In this document: positions 8,742-15,310 of the stretch, piece after piece
Numbering within the stretch: the stretch's first letter is position 1
Layout: each line of letters begins with the position of its first letter
Assembly (NCBI GenBank): GCA_002327865.1
Contig: DCUQ01000009.1
Coordinates: 313,251-331,061 of the forward strand
Length of the DNA stretch: 17,811 bases
From: Syntrophaceae bacterium UBA2210
GTDB taxonomy: Bacteria > Desulfobacterota > Syntrophia > Syntrophales > UBA2210
Direction: 5' to 3'
The notes under the pieces: generated by a model
What the model saw: the letters and a program-made list of their open reading frames with translations, nothing else
Databases searched by the model: none
Told to the model about the DNA's origin: nothing
Program-made: the position numbers and the translations under genes

Positions 8742-10181
8742 ATGAAGGAACTCATCGTAACAGACAGGTCCCAACAGCGCTGGATACTGATCTGCGCCAC
8801 TTTCGCAATCTTCATGGCGAACCTGGACATCAGTATAGTAAATATCTCGCTCCCTGTCATCTCCAGGCATTTCAACGTCAGTATCAGCATCGTCTCCCGT
8901 GTTGTACTGGTCTATTTTCTGATACTCACGAGTTTTTTGCTCAGCTTCGGCAAACTCGGAGACGTCAAAGGCTTTAAAACGGTGTTCGTCACGGGTTTCT
9001 TCGTTTTCATCGCCGGTTCCTTCCTGTGCGGGATATCGACCAGCATAAACATGCTAATAGCGTTCCGTGTCATTCAGGCCCTCGGAGGATCTATCATGAC
9101 CGCCCTCGCCCCCGCTATCGTTTCGGCGTTACTGCCGACTGAAATGCGGGGCAGATCGCTCGGGATTGTCGGAACGTCCGGGGCTCTCGGAATCACCCTG
9201 GGACCGGCCATCGGCGGTTTCATCACCGCTTTTCTGAGCTGGCGATGGATCTTCCTTATCAATGTCCCCCTGGGAATCATCGCCATTCTCATTGGCATGC
9301 AAGTTCTTCCACGAAAAAAGGTGCCGGTGGCGGATTCCATGGTCGACACGGCCGGATCCGTCCTGATACTTTTCGCATTGATGACGTTACTGTACGCCAT
9401 GAATATGGGCCAGGAGAAGGGATGGACGTCATCTCCGATTGTCTTGTCCTTTGCTTTTTCCATTGCCTGTTTCACGGCCTTCTTCCTGAGAGAAAATAAA
9501 ATCTCATATCCGATCCTCGATCCGGGTCTCTTCCGAAACCGGAACTTCAGCCTGGGAGCAATAGCATCCTTTTTCGTACTCATGGTGTTAAACGGAACTA
9601 TATTCCTCTTTCCATTTTATCTTGAGATACTGCGCAAACTGGCAACCGACAAGGCTGGGCTCATCCTTGTAGTTCCATCGGCGGTCATGATCTTCATGGG
9701 GCCATTGGCGGGCAGTATTTCGGACAAAATAGGATCGCGCTGGCTGTGCGCGATCGGGATGTTTCTCTGTTCCGCTGCTTTCTTAATGCTCAGCTCGCTT
9801 CACGGCAACTCGTCCGTCGCTTTTATCGTTCTCTCGCTGGCCTGGTTCGGCTTCACCGCGGGATTTTTCATGGCCCCCAACAGCAGTCTCGTCATGGGAG
9901 AAGCACCCGAAGAAAAGCAGGGGATTGCCTCCGGCGTCATGATGCTGGTTCGGAGCGGGGGCGGTGTCATGGGAATCTGTTTTTTCGAAACCGTTTTCTC
10001 ATCCTCTCTTCCTAAAAACATATCCATGGCAGATATGAACTCGGCTCAATGCGCCATTTCTCCCCACATCCTGGCCGAAGGGTTTCACAACGCATTTCTG
10101 TTCGGAGCCGTACTCTGCATTGCCGCAGCTTTGTTTTCCGTCCTGATCAAACAGCGCCACAATCTGCCCGCAAGAAATTGA
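8742..10181 (+). CDS. MFS multidrug efflux transporter, DHA2 (EmrB/QacA, 14-TM) family
   Basis: A 479-residue inner-membrane protein with about 14 hydrophobic helices, as expected for proton-linked drug exporters of the DHA2 group. The N-terminal NLDISIVNISLP segment in helix 1 is diagnostic of the family. Motif A is present as GKLGDVKGFK between helices 2 and 3, and motif C as GALGITLGPAIGGF in helix 5. The WRWIFLINVPLG segment after helix 5 is also typical. No membrane-fusion (EmrA) or outer-membrane partner adjoins it, so it may act alone. The PAP2 gene follows within 15 bases, suggesting one transcript. Substrate cannot be inferred. Confidence 0.9.
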   Translation: MKELIVTDRSQQRWILICATFAIFMANLDISIVNISLPVISRHFNVSISIVSRVVLVYFLILTSFLLSFGKLGDVKGFKTVFVTGFFVFIAGSFLCGISTSINMLIAFRVIQALGGSIMTALAPAIVSALLPTEMRGRSLGIVGTSGALGITLGPAIGGFITAFLSWRWIFLINVPLGIIAILIGMQVLPRKKVPVADSMVDTAGSVLILFALMTLLYAMNMGQEKGWTSSPIVLSFAFSIACFTAFFLRENKISYPILDPGLFRNRNFSLGAIASFFVLMVLNGTIFLFPFYLEILRKLATDKAGLILVVPSAVMIFMGPLAGSISDKIGSRWLCAIGMFLCSAAFLMLSSLHGNSSVAFIVLSLAWFGFTAGFFMAPNSSLVMGEAPEEKQGIASGVMMLVRSGGGVMGICFFETVFSSSLPKNISMADMNSAQCAISPHILAEGFHNAFLFGAVLCIAAALFSVLIKQRHNLPARN

Positions 10182-10196
10182 ATGAGGGAAAGAAAG

Positions 10197-10823
10197 ATGA
10201 ACAATCTATTACGAAAAACGGTTAGTTACGCTGCAATAACAACTGTCCTCTACCTGGCCCTGTTTATTTTCTTCGACAAACCTGTCGATTTGTGGTTTCA
10301 TAATACTTTTTCGAATACTTGGCTTCCTCATGCAGGTACATACATATCCTCACTGGCCACGGGATCGTACATCGAACTTGGAATAGTCCTTTGTCTTGTT
10401 CTGATTATCGTCAGCGATCCCGGAATAAAGAGACGAGGAACAAGGTTCTTGCTTTACATCTGCATCTGCGTAGCCATAGCAATCGTTATCGTTGACGGGT
10501 TAAAGTATTTGCTTGGACGCTACCGTCCGATAATGCTGTTCGAGCATAACCTTTACGGGTTGCACTTCTTTTCATCGGATTGGTCTTTGAATTCCACACC
10601 CTCCGGTCACACGATACGAGCTTTTTCGCTTCTGACGGCGTTATCGATGTTATACAGACGCTATACGGGTGTGTTTATATCCATAGCGGTATTAATCGGA
10701 ATCAGCCGGGTGGCGGTAACGGCTCATTACCCCAGTGACGTAGTTTTCGGCGCTTTTATAGGAATATTCACAGCCCTTTGGACGTACAGGTACTTTTTCG
10801 GCAGGTACAACGAACCGAAATAA
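10197..10823 (+). CDS. PAP2-family membrane phosphatase
   Basis: A 208-residue membrane protein with the three-part phosphatidic acid phosphatase type 2 signature: Lys103-x6-Arg-Pro (KYLLGRYRP), PSGH (135-138) and Ser170-Arg171-x5-His177-x3-Asp181. His138 and His177 are the expected catalytic pair. Several hydrophobic helices place the active site at the periplasmic face. Such enzymes remove phosphates from lipids such as undecaprenyl diphosphate, phosphatidylglycerol phosphate or lipid A; which one is not visible. ATG 10197 is chosen because AGGGAAAGAAAG directly precedes it; the ATG at 10182 touches the stop of the MFS gene and has no site of its own. Likely co-transcribed with the MFS gene. 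Confidence 0.9.
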   Translation: MNNLLRKTVSYAAITTVLYLALFIFFDKPVDLWFHNTFSNTWLPHAGTYISSLATGSYIELGIVLCLVLIIVSDPGIKRRGTRFLLYICICVAIAIVIVDGLKYLLGRYRPIMLFEHNLYGLHFFSSDWSLNSTPSGHTIRAFSLLTALSMLYRRYTGVFISIAVLIGISRVAVTAHYPSDVVFGAFIGIFTALWTYRYFFGRYNEPK

Positions 10824-10890
10824 ATTTTATTCCGCCGAATGCCATTGAATCCGCACCGGCAAATTCCAGTGTTAAGGGAAAGACCAATAT

Positions 10891-11100
10891 ATGAACATCT
10901 GCTTAGCCGCGCCAGCCGATACGAAAATAATCTTCCTCACACATAAATCTTCAATTGAGGCTTTATGCGCGGGATACTTCAGCGCGCGGGACATTTAGGA
11001 GTGGATAGATGTTCTTTCACCCGGAATCTATGAAAGCGCCATCAGGGGAAAAGGTGCCGACCGGCTCGAATGCATACAAACGCATAAGGCTCGCTGGTAA
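10891..11100 (+). pseudogene. Interrupted small ORF with an in-frame TAG
   Basis: From the ATG at 10891 a frame runs 35 codons to a TAG at 10996-10998, then continues in the same frame for 33 codons to TAA at 11098-11100. The second half (beginning EWIDVLSPGIYESAIRGKGAD) has protein-like composition and ends in G or C at many third positions. I do not recognise the family. It may be a broken gene or chance. A competing frame starts at ATG 11009 with GGAG eight bases upstream (61 codons), equally unrecognised. The remaining intergenic bases 10824-11330 show nothing else. Confidence 0.25.
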
Positions 11101-11330
11101 TTCAGGAACTTTTTCCTATGATGTTTTCGGCAGTCTACAGAAAGCAGGAAAGCGCCCCTATAATCACTTACTTCATATGTGGCCATGCATTTAACATTTC
11201 TAGCGCTGATCGATAATCTCCCTTGCTCTTTGCTGTTTGTTGATGCAATAAGAACATCATCGATTTGTACAACGACAGGCGCAAAGACAAAATCCGATCT
11301 TACAAGGCGGTTCTCATTCAGGAGTAAATT

Positions 11331-11672
11331 GTGGGGGGGTTAGGCATTAGATTCTGGCTGGGCATGTCGGTCCTGGCAGAATTAATACTTGGTTGCGTCT
11401 ATCTGGCCCTTTTGGGAATACGGGCCGGAGACGAATCTGGGTCCTGGCTGTTTGGAGCTTTTGGAATCCTGTTCGGTTTACCTTTCCTGGTCAGCATCTT
11501 GCGAATTGCATCCGTAAAATTTCCCAGAGTTAAAAGATTTTATAACAAAGTAACCGGCGCTGATCGCCCTGATGTAATCAGGTTTGTTCCTCACCGGTTC
11601 ATGATGGGTTCTCTTGTTATTATCGGACTTGTACTGCTGTATGGATTCGTCACCTGGATTCTGTCGCTTTGA
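11331..11672 (+). CDS. Small membrane protein, three predicted TM helices, unknown function
   Basis: A 113-residue hydrophobic protein I do not recognise. The GTG start is supported by AGGAG six bases upstream; no other start has such a site. Hydrophobic spans lie at about residues 8-28, 39-60 and 91-112. The loop between spans 2 and 3 is basic (KFPRVKRFYNKVTGADRPD) and so probably faces the cytoplasm. A short terminator hairpin follows, so it seems to be its own unit. Role unknown. Confidence 0.6.
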   Translation: MGGLGIRFWLGMSVLAELILGCVYLALLGIRAGDESGSWLFGAFGILFGLPFLVSILRIASVKFPRVKRFYNKVTGADRPDVIRFVPHRFMMGSLVIIGLVLLYGFVTWILSL

Positions 11673-11678
11673 TATATC

Positions 11679-11701
11679 CTCCCGGAAAGGGAGACTTTTT
11701 C
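11679..11701 (+). terminator. Rho-independent terminator after the small membrane protein
   Basis: A 5-bp GC-rich stem CTCCC/GGGAG with loop GGAAA, then ACTTTTT. It starts a few bases after the stop codon at 11672. The stem is short, so strength is uncertain. Confidence 0.65.
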
Positions 11702-11797
11702 ATTATAACGAGTAGCACGGTTAAGTAGTCCGAAAGCTCCGGCGTATATCAAAAAGTCTCGTGACGATAAACGTATGCAGGATTGAAGGTAGCTGAT

Positions 11798-12604
11798 ATG
11801 AACATGAAATACGTGCATGGATACGATCAGAGAGAAAACATACGGCTGCAGGACCAGGCGTCGACTCTTGTCGAATTATTACACTCGGACACGGCCTATC
11901 CGGCCGGTAGCAGGGTCCTTGAAGCAGGATGCGGCACGGGTGCGCAAACCGTGACATTGGCCCTCAACAGTCCTCTCGCGCATATCACGTCGATCGACAT
12001 ATCCGAAAGTTCTCTTTCGGAAGCGCGGAAGAAAGTTGAGGATGCGGGAATCGGAAATGTCCGGTTCCGGCAGGGTGATATCTTTCACCTGGCATTTGAG
12101 CCGGATTCATTCGACCACGTATTCGTCTGTTTTGTACTCGAACATCTGGAACGGCCGGTTGACGCGCTGCACTGCCTTAAGACCGTGCTCAAGGGAGACG
12201 GCACGATTACAGTTATAGAAGGGGACCATGGATCGACGTATTTCTACCCAGACAGCGAAGCAGCTCATAAGGCGATTCAGTGCCAGGTCGAACTGCAGAA
12301 AAGAGCTGGCGGCAATGCCAATATAGGCAGGGAACTCTATCCTCTCCTAAAGCGGGCGGGTTTCAGTTCTATCCGGGTGTCGCCCCGGAGCGTTTATGTC
12401 GATTATAGCAAACCCCGCCTTGTAGAGGGCTTCACGAAAAACACGTTCACCGCAATGATCGAGGGCGTTCGTCAATCCTCGATTGAAGCCGGATTAATCG
12501 AAGAGGAAACCTTCGATGCCGGAATCAAGGGACTGTACAGGACGACGGAGCCGGATGGCGTGTTCTGTTATACGTTTTTCAAGGCGGTTGCCGTAAAGGA
12601 ATAA
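11798..12604 (+). CDS. Class I SAM-dependent methyltransferase
   Basis: A 268-residue soluble protein with a Rossmann-type methyltransferase domain. Motif I is VLEAGCGTGAQT (about 40-51); an acidic residue that would hold the ribose is Asp67 in TSIDIS; then FRQGDIF and the FVCFVLEHLERP motif (109-120) typical of UbiE/Methyltransf_11-type enzymes. A C-terminal part of about 130 residues (YPLLKRAGFSSIRVSPRSVYVDY onward) is likely the substrate cap. Acceptor unknown; small-molecule acceptors are usual for this group. ATG 11798 has GAAGGT seven bases upstream; the TTG at 11783 has no such site. Downstream, 12606-12655 holds an imperfect GC-rich inverted repeat before a T-run that may end the transcript. 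Confidence 0.85.
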   Translation: MNMKYVHGYDQRENIRLQDQASTLVELLHSDTAYPAGSRVLEAGCGTGAQTVTLALNSPLAHITSIDISESSLSEARKKVEDAGIGNVRFRQGDIFHLAFEPDSFDHVFVCFVLEHLERPVDALHCLKTVLKGDGTITVIEGDHGSTYFYPDSEAAHKAIQCQVELQKRAGGNANIGRELYPLLKRAGFSSIRVSPRSVYVDYSKPRLVEGFTKNTFTAMIEGVRQSSIEAGLIEEETFDAGIKGLYRTTEPDGVFCYTFFKAVAVKE

Positions 12605-12658
12605 ACGGCCGGACCAACGTTATGCGGCGAACTTCGGGGTCTGCCCGGCAAATTTTTC

Positions 12659-12687
12659 TTGACAAAGTTTTTATATTGCATTATGTA
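12659..12687 (+). promoter_or_regulatory. Possible promoter for the lytic transglycosylase gene
   Basis: A perfect TTGACA (12659-12664), 17-base spacer and TATGTA (12682-12687). The -10 box is only a half match. About 45 bases before the ATG at 12732. Confidence 0.4.
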
Positions 12688-12731
12688 CGCCGCCGCTGAG
12701 GAAACTATTAATTTGTTACAAGAGGTTACAA

Positions 12732-13349
12732 ATGAGCGAAGATTTACCACACCGTCGGCATACCGATTTGGTATGCTGGCTGATTTTCATAGTAGGAACG
12801 GTTGTTGTCTTCTCCCTTCCTTTAATAATAAGCAGTTACAACAAACACGCCTCATTGGACCCCGGTTCGAAATCTCAGACAGCTATTTCTAAAAAAATAT
12901 CTTATTCCGAACATCAAACCGTTTTCGAAGGGACGGAAGATAAGGAGATTTATCCATTCTACACGATTATAGAAGATGCTTCTAATCGCTATCAGGTCGA
13001 ACCGGAGCTTATCCAGGCGATAATTATGGCGGAATCCAGCTATAATCCCAGGGCCATCTCAAAAAAGGGAGCATGCGGACTAATGCAACTCATGCCCGCA
13101 ACGGCAGAAGCCCTCGGTGTAGAAGACAGCTTTAATCCGGAGCATAACATATACGGCGGAGTCAAGTATTTTAAACAACTGCTCGACAGATTCGACGGAA
13201 ACACAAAAATGGCCCTCGCGGCGTATAACGCCGGCAGCACGAAGGTTATACAGTATAACGGGGTGCCTCCCTTCAAGGCGACACGCGTCTATATTGAAAA
13301 AGTGTTTTCATATTACAACCGCTACAAACAGGAAACGGATAACGTTTAA
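12732..13349 (+). CDS. Membrane-anchored lytic transglycosylase (SLT domain)
   Basis: A 205-residue protein with one N-terminal membrane anchor (about residues 13-34) and a periplasmic Slt70-type lysozyme-like domain (about 78-198) that would cleave peptidoglycan to 1,6-anhydromuropeptides. The catalytic Glu is Glu101 in MAESSYNP. The other family motifs follow in order: GLMQLMPATA (116-125), NPEHNIYGG (135-143) and ALAAYNAG (161-168). The ATG has GAGG seven bases upstream. Monocistronic by spacing. Could serve wall turnover or an envelope machine; the context gives no hint. Confidence 0.93.
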   Translation: MSEDLPHRRHTDLVCWLIFIVGTVVVFSLPLIISSYNKHASLDPGSKSQTAISKKISYSEHQTVFEGTEDKEIYPFYTIIEDASNRYQVEPELIQAIIMAESSYNPRAISKKGACGLMQLMPATAEALGVEDSFNPEHNIYGGVKYFKQLLDRFDGNTKMALAAYNAGSTKVIQYNGVPPFKATRVYIEKVFSYYNRYKQETDNV

Positions 13350-13497
13350 CAGACGGCGCGTGATCCCCTCCTGTTTCATTAATCCACAGTTATAACCCGA
13401 TATCTCTCCTGTTTTTTCGTGATTCGTACAGGCTGCTTTACAGGAATATGCCGCGCTTTTCATAAAACGGGTAAAACCTTACAGGTGAAAAAAGGTG

Positions 13498-13526
13498 TTG
13501 ATTTCTCGCGCATCTTACATTAGCAT
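13498..13526 (+). promoter_or_regulatory. Putative promoter of the first Trp-leader transcript
   Basis: TTGATT (13498-13503), a 17-base spacer and TAGCAT (13521-13526), each four of six matches. It would start RNA about 30 bases before the leader ATG at 13563. Nothing else is seen in 13350-13497. Confidence 0.45.
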
Positions 13527-13562
13527 GCCCGCGTGTCTTAAAGACAGGACGGAACAACACAG

Positions 13563-13616
13563 ATGATCACACGTTACGATTTCTACCGGTGGTGGCAGTA
13601 TACAAACAAGGGGTAG
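13563..13616 (+). CDS. Trp-rich leader peptide of the aryl-CoA ligase gene
   Basis: A 17-codon ORF encoding MITRYDFYRWWQYTNKG. Codons 10 and 11 are tandem Trp, and four of the other residues are Tyr or Phe (Y5, F7, Y8, Y13), so 6 of 17 residues are aromatic. It follows a likely promoter, is preceded by a weak GGA site nine bases upstream, and is followed 45 bases later by an intrinsic terminator. Size, tandem Trp codons and position match classic trp leader peptides. The role is to report charged tRNA-Trp (perhaps also Tyr and Phe) to the attenuator; the peptide itself probably has no function. Confidence 0.75.
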   Translation: MITRYDFYRWWQYTNKG

Positions 13617-13691
13617 AGTTTGTCCGCAGCCTGATTGAAAAAAACGTAAAGATACATCGAGCCGTGGACAGACAATGTTCACGGCTTTTTT
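13602..13691 (+). promoter_or_regulatory. Trp attenuator 1: alternative antiterminator and terminator hairpins
   Basis: Segment 1, ACAAAC (13602-13607), can pair with GTTTGT (13618-13623). Segment 2, GTTTGTCCGCAGC (13618-13630), can instead pair with segment 3, GCCGTGGACAGAC (13661-13673), over 12 of 13 positions including two G-U pairs. Segment 3 can also pair with segment 4 to form the terminator: GCCGTGGAC (13661-13669) with GTTCACGGC (13677-13685), loop of seven, then TTTTTT. A ribosome stalled at the Trp codons (13590-13595) would cover segment 1 and free segment 2 to form the antiterminator; one that reaches the stop at 13614 would cover segment 2 and allow termination. Confidence 0.75.
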
Positions 13692-13717
13692 GCGCTATTG
13701 AGATATATATTGAATCT

Positions 13718-13758
13718 CCCCGCAACAAGTTGCGGGGACTCTCCGAAGGAGTCTTTTT
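13718..13758 (+). promoter_or_regulatory. Hairpins covering the ligase ribosome-binding site
   Basis: Between the attenuator and the ATG at 13759 lie a perfect hairpin, CCCCGCAAC / GTTGCGGGG (13718-13737, two bases between arms), and next to it GACTC/GAGTC (13737-13741 with 13749-13753) followed by TTTTT. The Shine-Dalgarno AAGGAG (13746-13751) is partly inside the second hairpin. This could be a second terminator or a structure that limits translation start. Confidence 0.5.
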
Positions 13759-15048
13759 ATGAAACAGACATTCATGCCGAAGTTCAAAACAGAAGATGAA
13801 CTGCATGCGATCCAGCTTAAGGGATTACAATGGACCGTAGATCATGCGTACAACGGTTCGGAGTTCTACCGACGGCATTTCGACGAGGCGGGGGTGAAGC
13901 CTGGAGATATCCAATGCCTCGACGACTTAAAGCGCCTGCCTTTCTTAACCGCACAGGATTTGCAGGATCAGTATCCCTGGCCCCTCAGATCGGTCCCCTT
14001 CGACAAGGTCGTGCGTCTCCACGCCTCATCAGGAACAACCGGCAAGCGAAAAGTGATGATTTACACGGCACAGGACATTGATGACTGGGCAAACATGTTC
14101 GCCCGCTGCTACGAGATTGCCGGACTTTCCCGGGAGGACAGGATACAGATATGCGTAGGTTACGGAGTCTGGACAGCCGGGGTGGGGTTTCAGCTCGGTT
14201 GCGAGAGATTCGGCGCCCTCGCCATTCCCGCCGGTCCGGGAAATCTTGACATGCAGATGCAATTTCTCGAGGATTTTCAGCCGACCGTCATATGCTCGAC
14301 AGCCTCCATGGGACTCTTAATGGCCGAGGAGGTCGAGAATCGGGGACTCCGGAACAAGATCAACGTGCAAAAGGTCATCTTCGGGGCGGAACGTTCAAAC
14401 GACGCAATGAGAAGCACTATAAAAAAGCTCCTGGGCGCCGGGCAGACATTCGACATCCCGGGATTGACGGAATTATATGGTCCGGGAACGGGCCTCGACT
14501 GCGAATATCACACCGGCATACATTATTGGGCTGATTATTATATCCTTGAATTACTCGACCCCGAAACACTCGAGCCGGTTGCCGACGGAGAAATCGGAGA
14601 GATGGTTTACACGACCCTGCGAAAAGAAGGCGCTCCACTGATCAGATATCGCTCGCGCGATCTGACTAGGCACATCACGGGGAATTGTCCATGTGGTTCT
14701 CCTTTACCACGGCACGACAGAATTTTGGGGCGGTCCGATGATATGTTCATCATCAGAGGAGTCAACATCTATCCCGGGCATATCGACGAAATCCTTTCCT
14801 GTCAGGAAGGAATCGGAAGCGAGTATCAAATACACCTGAACCGGAAAGAAGACGGAAAGGATTACATGACCATGCGGATCGAGAGGGCCGAAGGGGGTGA
14901 TCCGGTGAACGACGGAAAAATAGCCGCCGCGATTAAGGGCGCAGTGAAAAAGGGCATCATGGTAAGCGGCGACGTGGAAGTTGTCGATTACCATTCGCTC
15001 CCCAGGACTGAAAGGAAGTCCAAACGTGTGTTCGACAATCGTGATTAG
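13759..15048 (+). CDS. Aryl-CoA ligase, phenylacetate/indoleacetate-CoA ligase (PaaK) type
   Basis: A 429-residue adenylate-forming enzyme of PaaK length that would make an aryl-acetyl-CoA from the acid, ATP and CoA through an acyl-adenylate. Motifs in order: the nucleotide loop HASSGTTGKRKV (88-99), TELYGPGTGLDCEYH, a RYRSRDLTR segment and a C-terminal CPCGSPLPRHDRILGRSDDM with IIRGVNIYP, all typical of PaaK rather than general acyl-CoA synthetases. Homologues next to indolepyruvate oxidoreductase genes often use phenylacetate or indoleacetate; sequence alone does not choose. AAGGAG stands seven bases before the ATG. Its control by a Trp-codon attenuator suggests a biosynthetic role: activating arylacetates so that IorAB can carboxylate them to arylpyruvates. 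AT-rich hairpins follow the stop codon. Confidence 0.9.
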   Translation: MKQTFMPKFKTEDELHAIQLKGLQWTVDHAYNGSEFYRRHFDEAGVKPGDIQCLDDLKRLPFLTAQDLQDQYPWPLRSVPFDKVVRLHASSGTTGKRKVMIYTAQDIDDWANMFARCYEIAGLSREDRIQICVGYGVWTAGVGFQLGCERFGALAIPAGPGNLDMQMQFLEDFQPTVICSTASMGLLMAEEVENRGLRNKINVQKVIFGAERSNDAMRSTIKKLLGAGQTFDIPGLTELYGPGTGLDCEYHTGIHYWADYYILELLDPETLEPVADGEIGEMVYTTLRKEGAPLIRYRSRDLTRHITGNCPCGSPLPRHDRILGRSDDMFIIRGVNIYPGHIDEILSCQEGIGSEYQIHLNRKEDGKDYMTMRIERAEGGDPVNDGKIAAAIKGAVKKGIMVSGDVEVVDYHSLPRTERKSKRVFDNRD

Positions 15049-15051
15049 AAA

Positions 15052-15104
15052 AAAGCAAAAAAAACTTGCTTTATTCGAAAAATTGCTTTAAAAAACAATT
15101 TTTT
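15052..15104 (+). terminator. AT-rich hairpins after the ligase gene, overlapping a possible promoter
   Basis: AAAGCAA/TTGCTTT (15052-15058 with 15066-15072) and AAAAATTG/CAATTTTT (15078-15085 with 15096-15103) are perfect but AT-rich stems. They could form a weak terminator. TTGCTT (15066-15071), 17 bases, then TAAAAA (15089-15094) inside the same stretch is a possible weak promoter for the next leader. Confidence 0.4.
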
Positions 15105-15122
15105 AGTTCTCAGGTGAGAAAA

Positions 15123-15200
15123 ATGCAAGCGTCTAACAGATTTTCTACAAACTGGTGGTGGTGGCGTCAAATATCAGGGGGAAGTCTGTTCAACGCATAA
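15123..15200 (+). CDS. Leader peptide with four consecutive Trp codons, upstream of iorA
   Basis: A 25-codon ORF starting at ATG 15123, with AGGTGA about five bases upstream as a good ribosome-binding site. The peptide begins MQASNRFSTN, then codons 11-14 are TGG TGG TGG TGG (15153-15164), then RQISGGSLFNA and TAA. Four Trp in a row is extremely improbable by chance and is the hallmark of a Trp-sensing leader. It ends 25 bases before a strong terminator hairpin that precedes iorA. Confidence 0.88.
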   Translation: MQASNRFSTNWWWWRQISGGSLFNA

Positions 15201-15264
15201 CAGCAAAGAAATATGGAAAAACTGTAAAGGTCGTGAACAGATAAAGTTCACGACCTTTTTTTTT
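15185..15264 (+). promoter_or_regulatory. Trp attenuator 2 in front of iorAB
   Basis: Segment 2, TCTGTTCA (15185-15192), pairs perfectly with TGAACAGA (15234-15241); with a bulged A, the next CG (15194-15195) also pairs with 15232-15233. The competing terminator pairs GGTCGTGAAC (15229-15238) with GTTCACGACC (15246-15255), extended by A-T pairs, loop of seven, then nine T. Segment 2 lies in the last codons of the leader peptide: a ribosome stalled at the four Trp codons leaves it free to form the antiterminator, while one at the stop codon covers it. AACAGA at 15135-15140 could pair with TCTGTT as segment 1. Confidence 0.85.
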
Positions 15265-15310
15265 GAAAAAAGTAAACCTGTCGACAGGATGAGACTGCAA
15301 AGGAAAGGGT

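Noticed and set aside
11009..11194. 61-codon ORF with a fair ribosome-binding site
   Set aside because: No recognisable similarity, and it overlaps a more protein-like frame at 10891-11100. Kept only as a note under that entry.
13563..15264. T-box riboswitches in front of the ligase and iorA
   Set aside because: There is no T-box consensus (AGGGTGG..ACCGCG type) and no specifier loop; short translated ORFs with tandem Trp codons explain both leaders better.
15123..15264. TnaC-like leader that responds to free Trp as an inducer
   Set aside because: TnaC has a single key Trp and works through Rho. Here a run of four Trp codons and an intrinsic terminator with a competing hairpin fit charged-tRNA sensing. 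It is not fully excluded without experiment.
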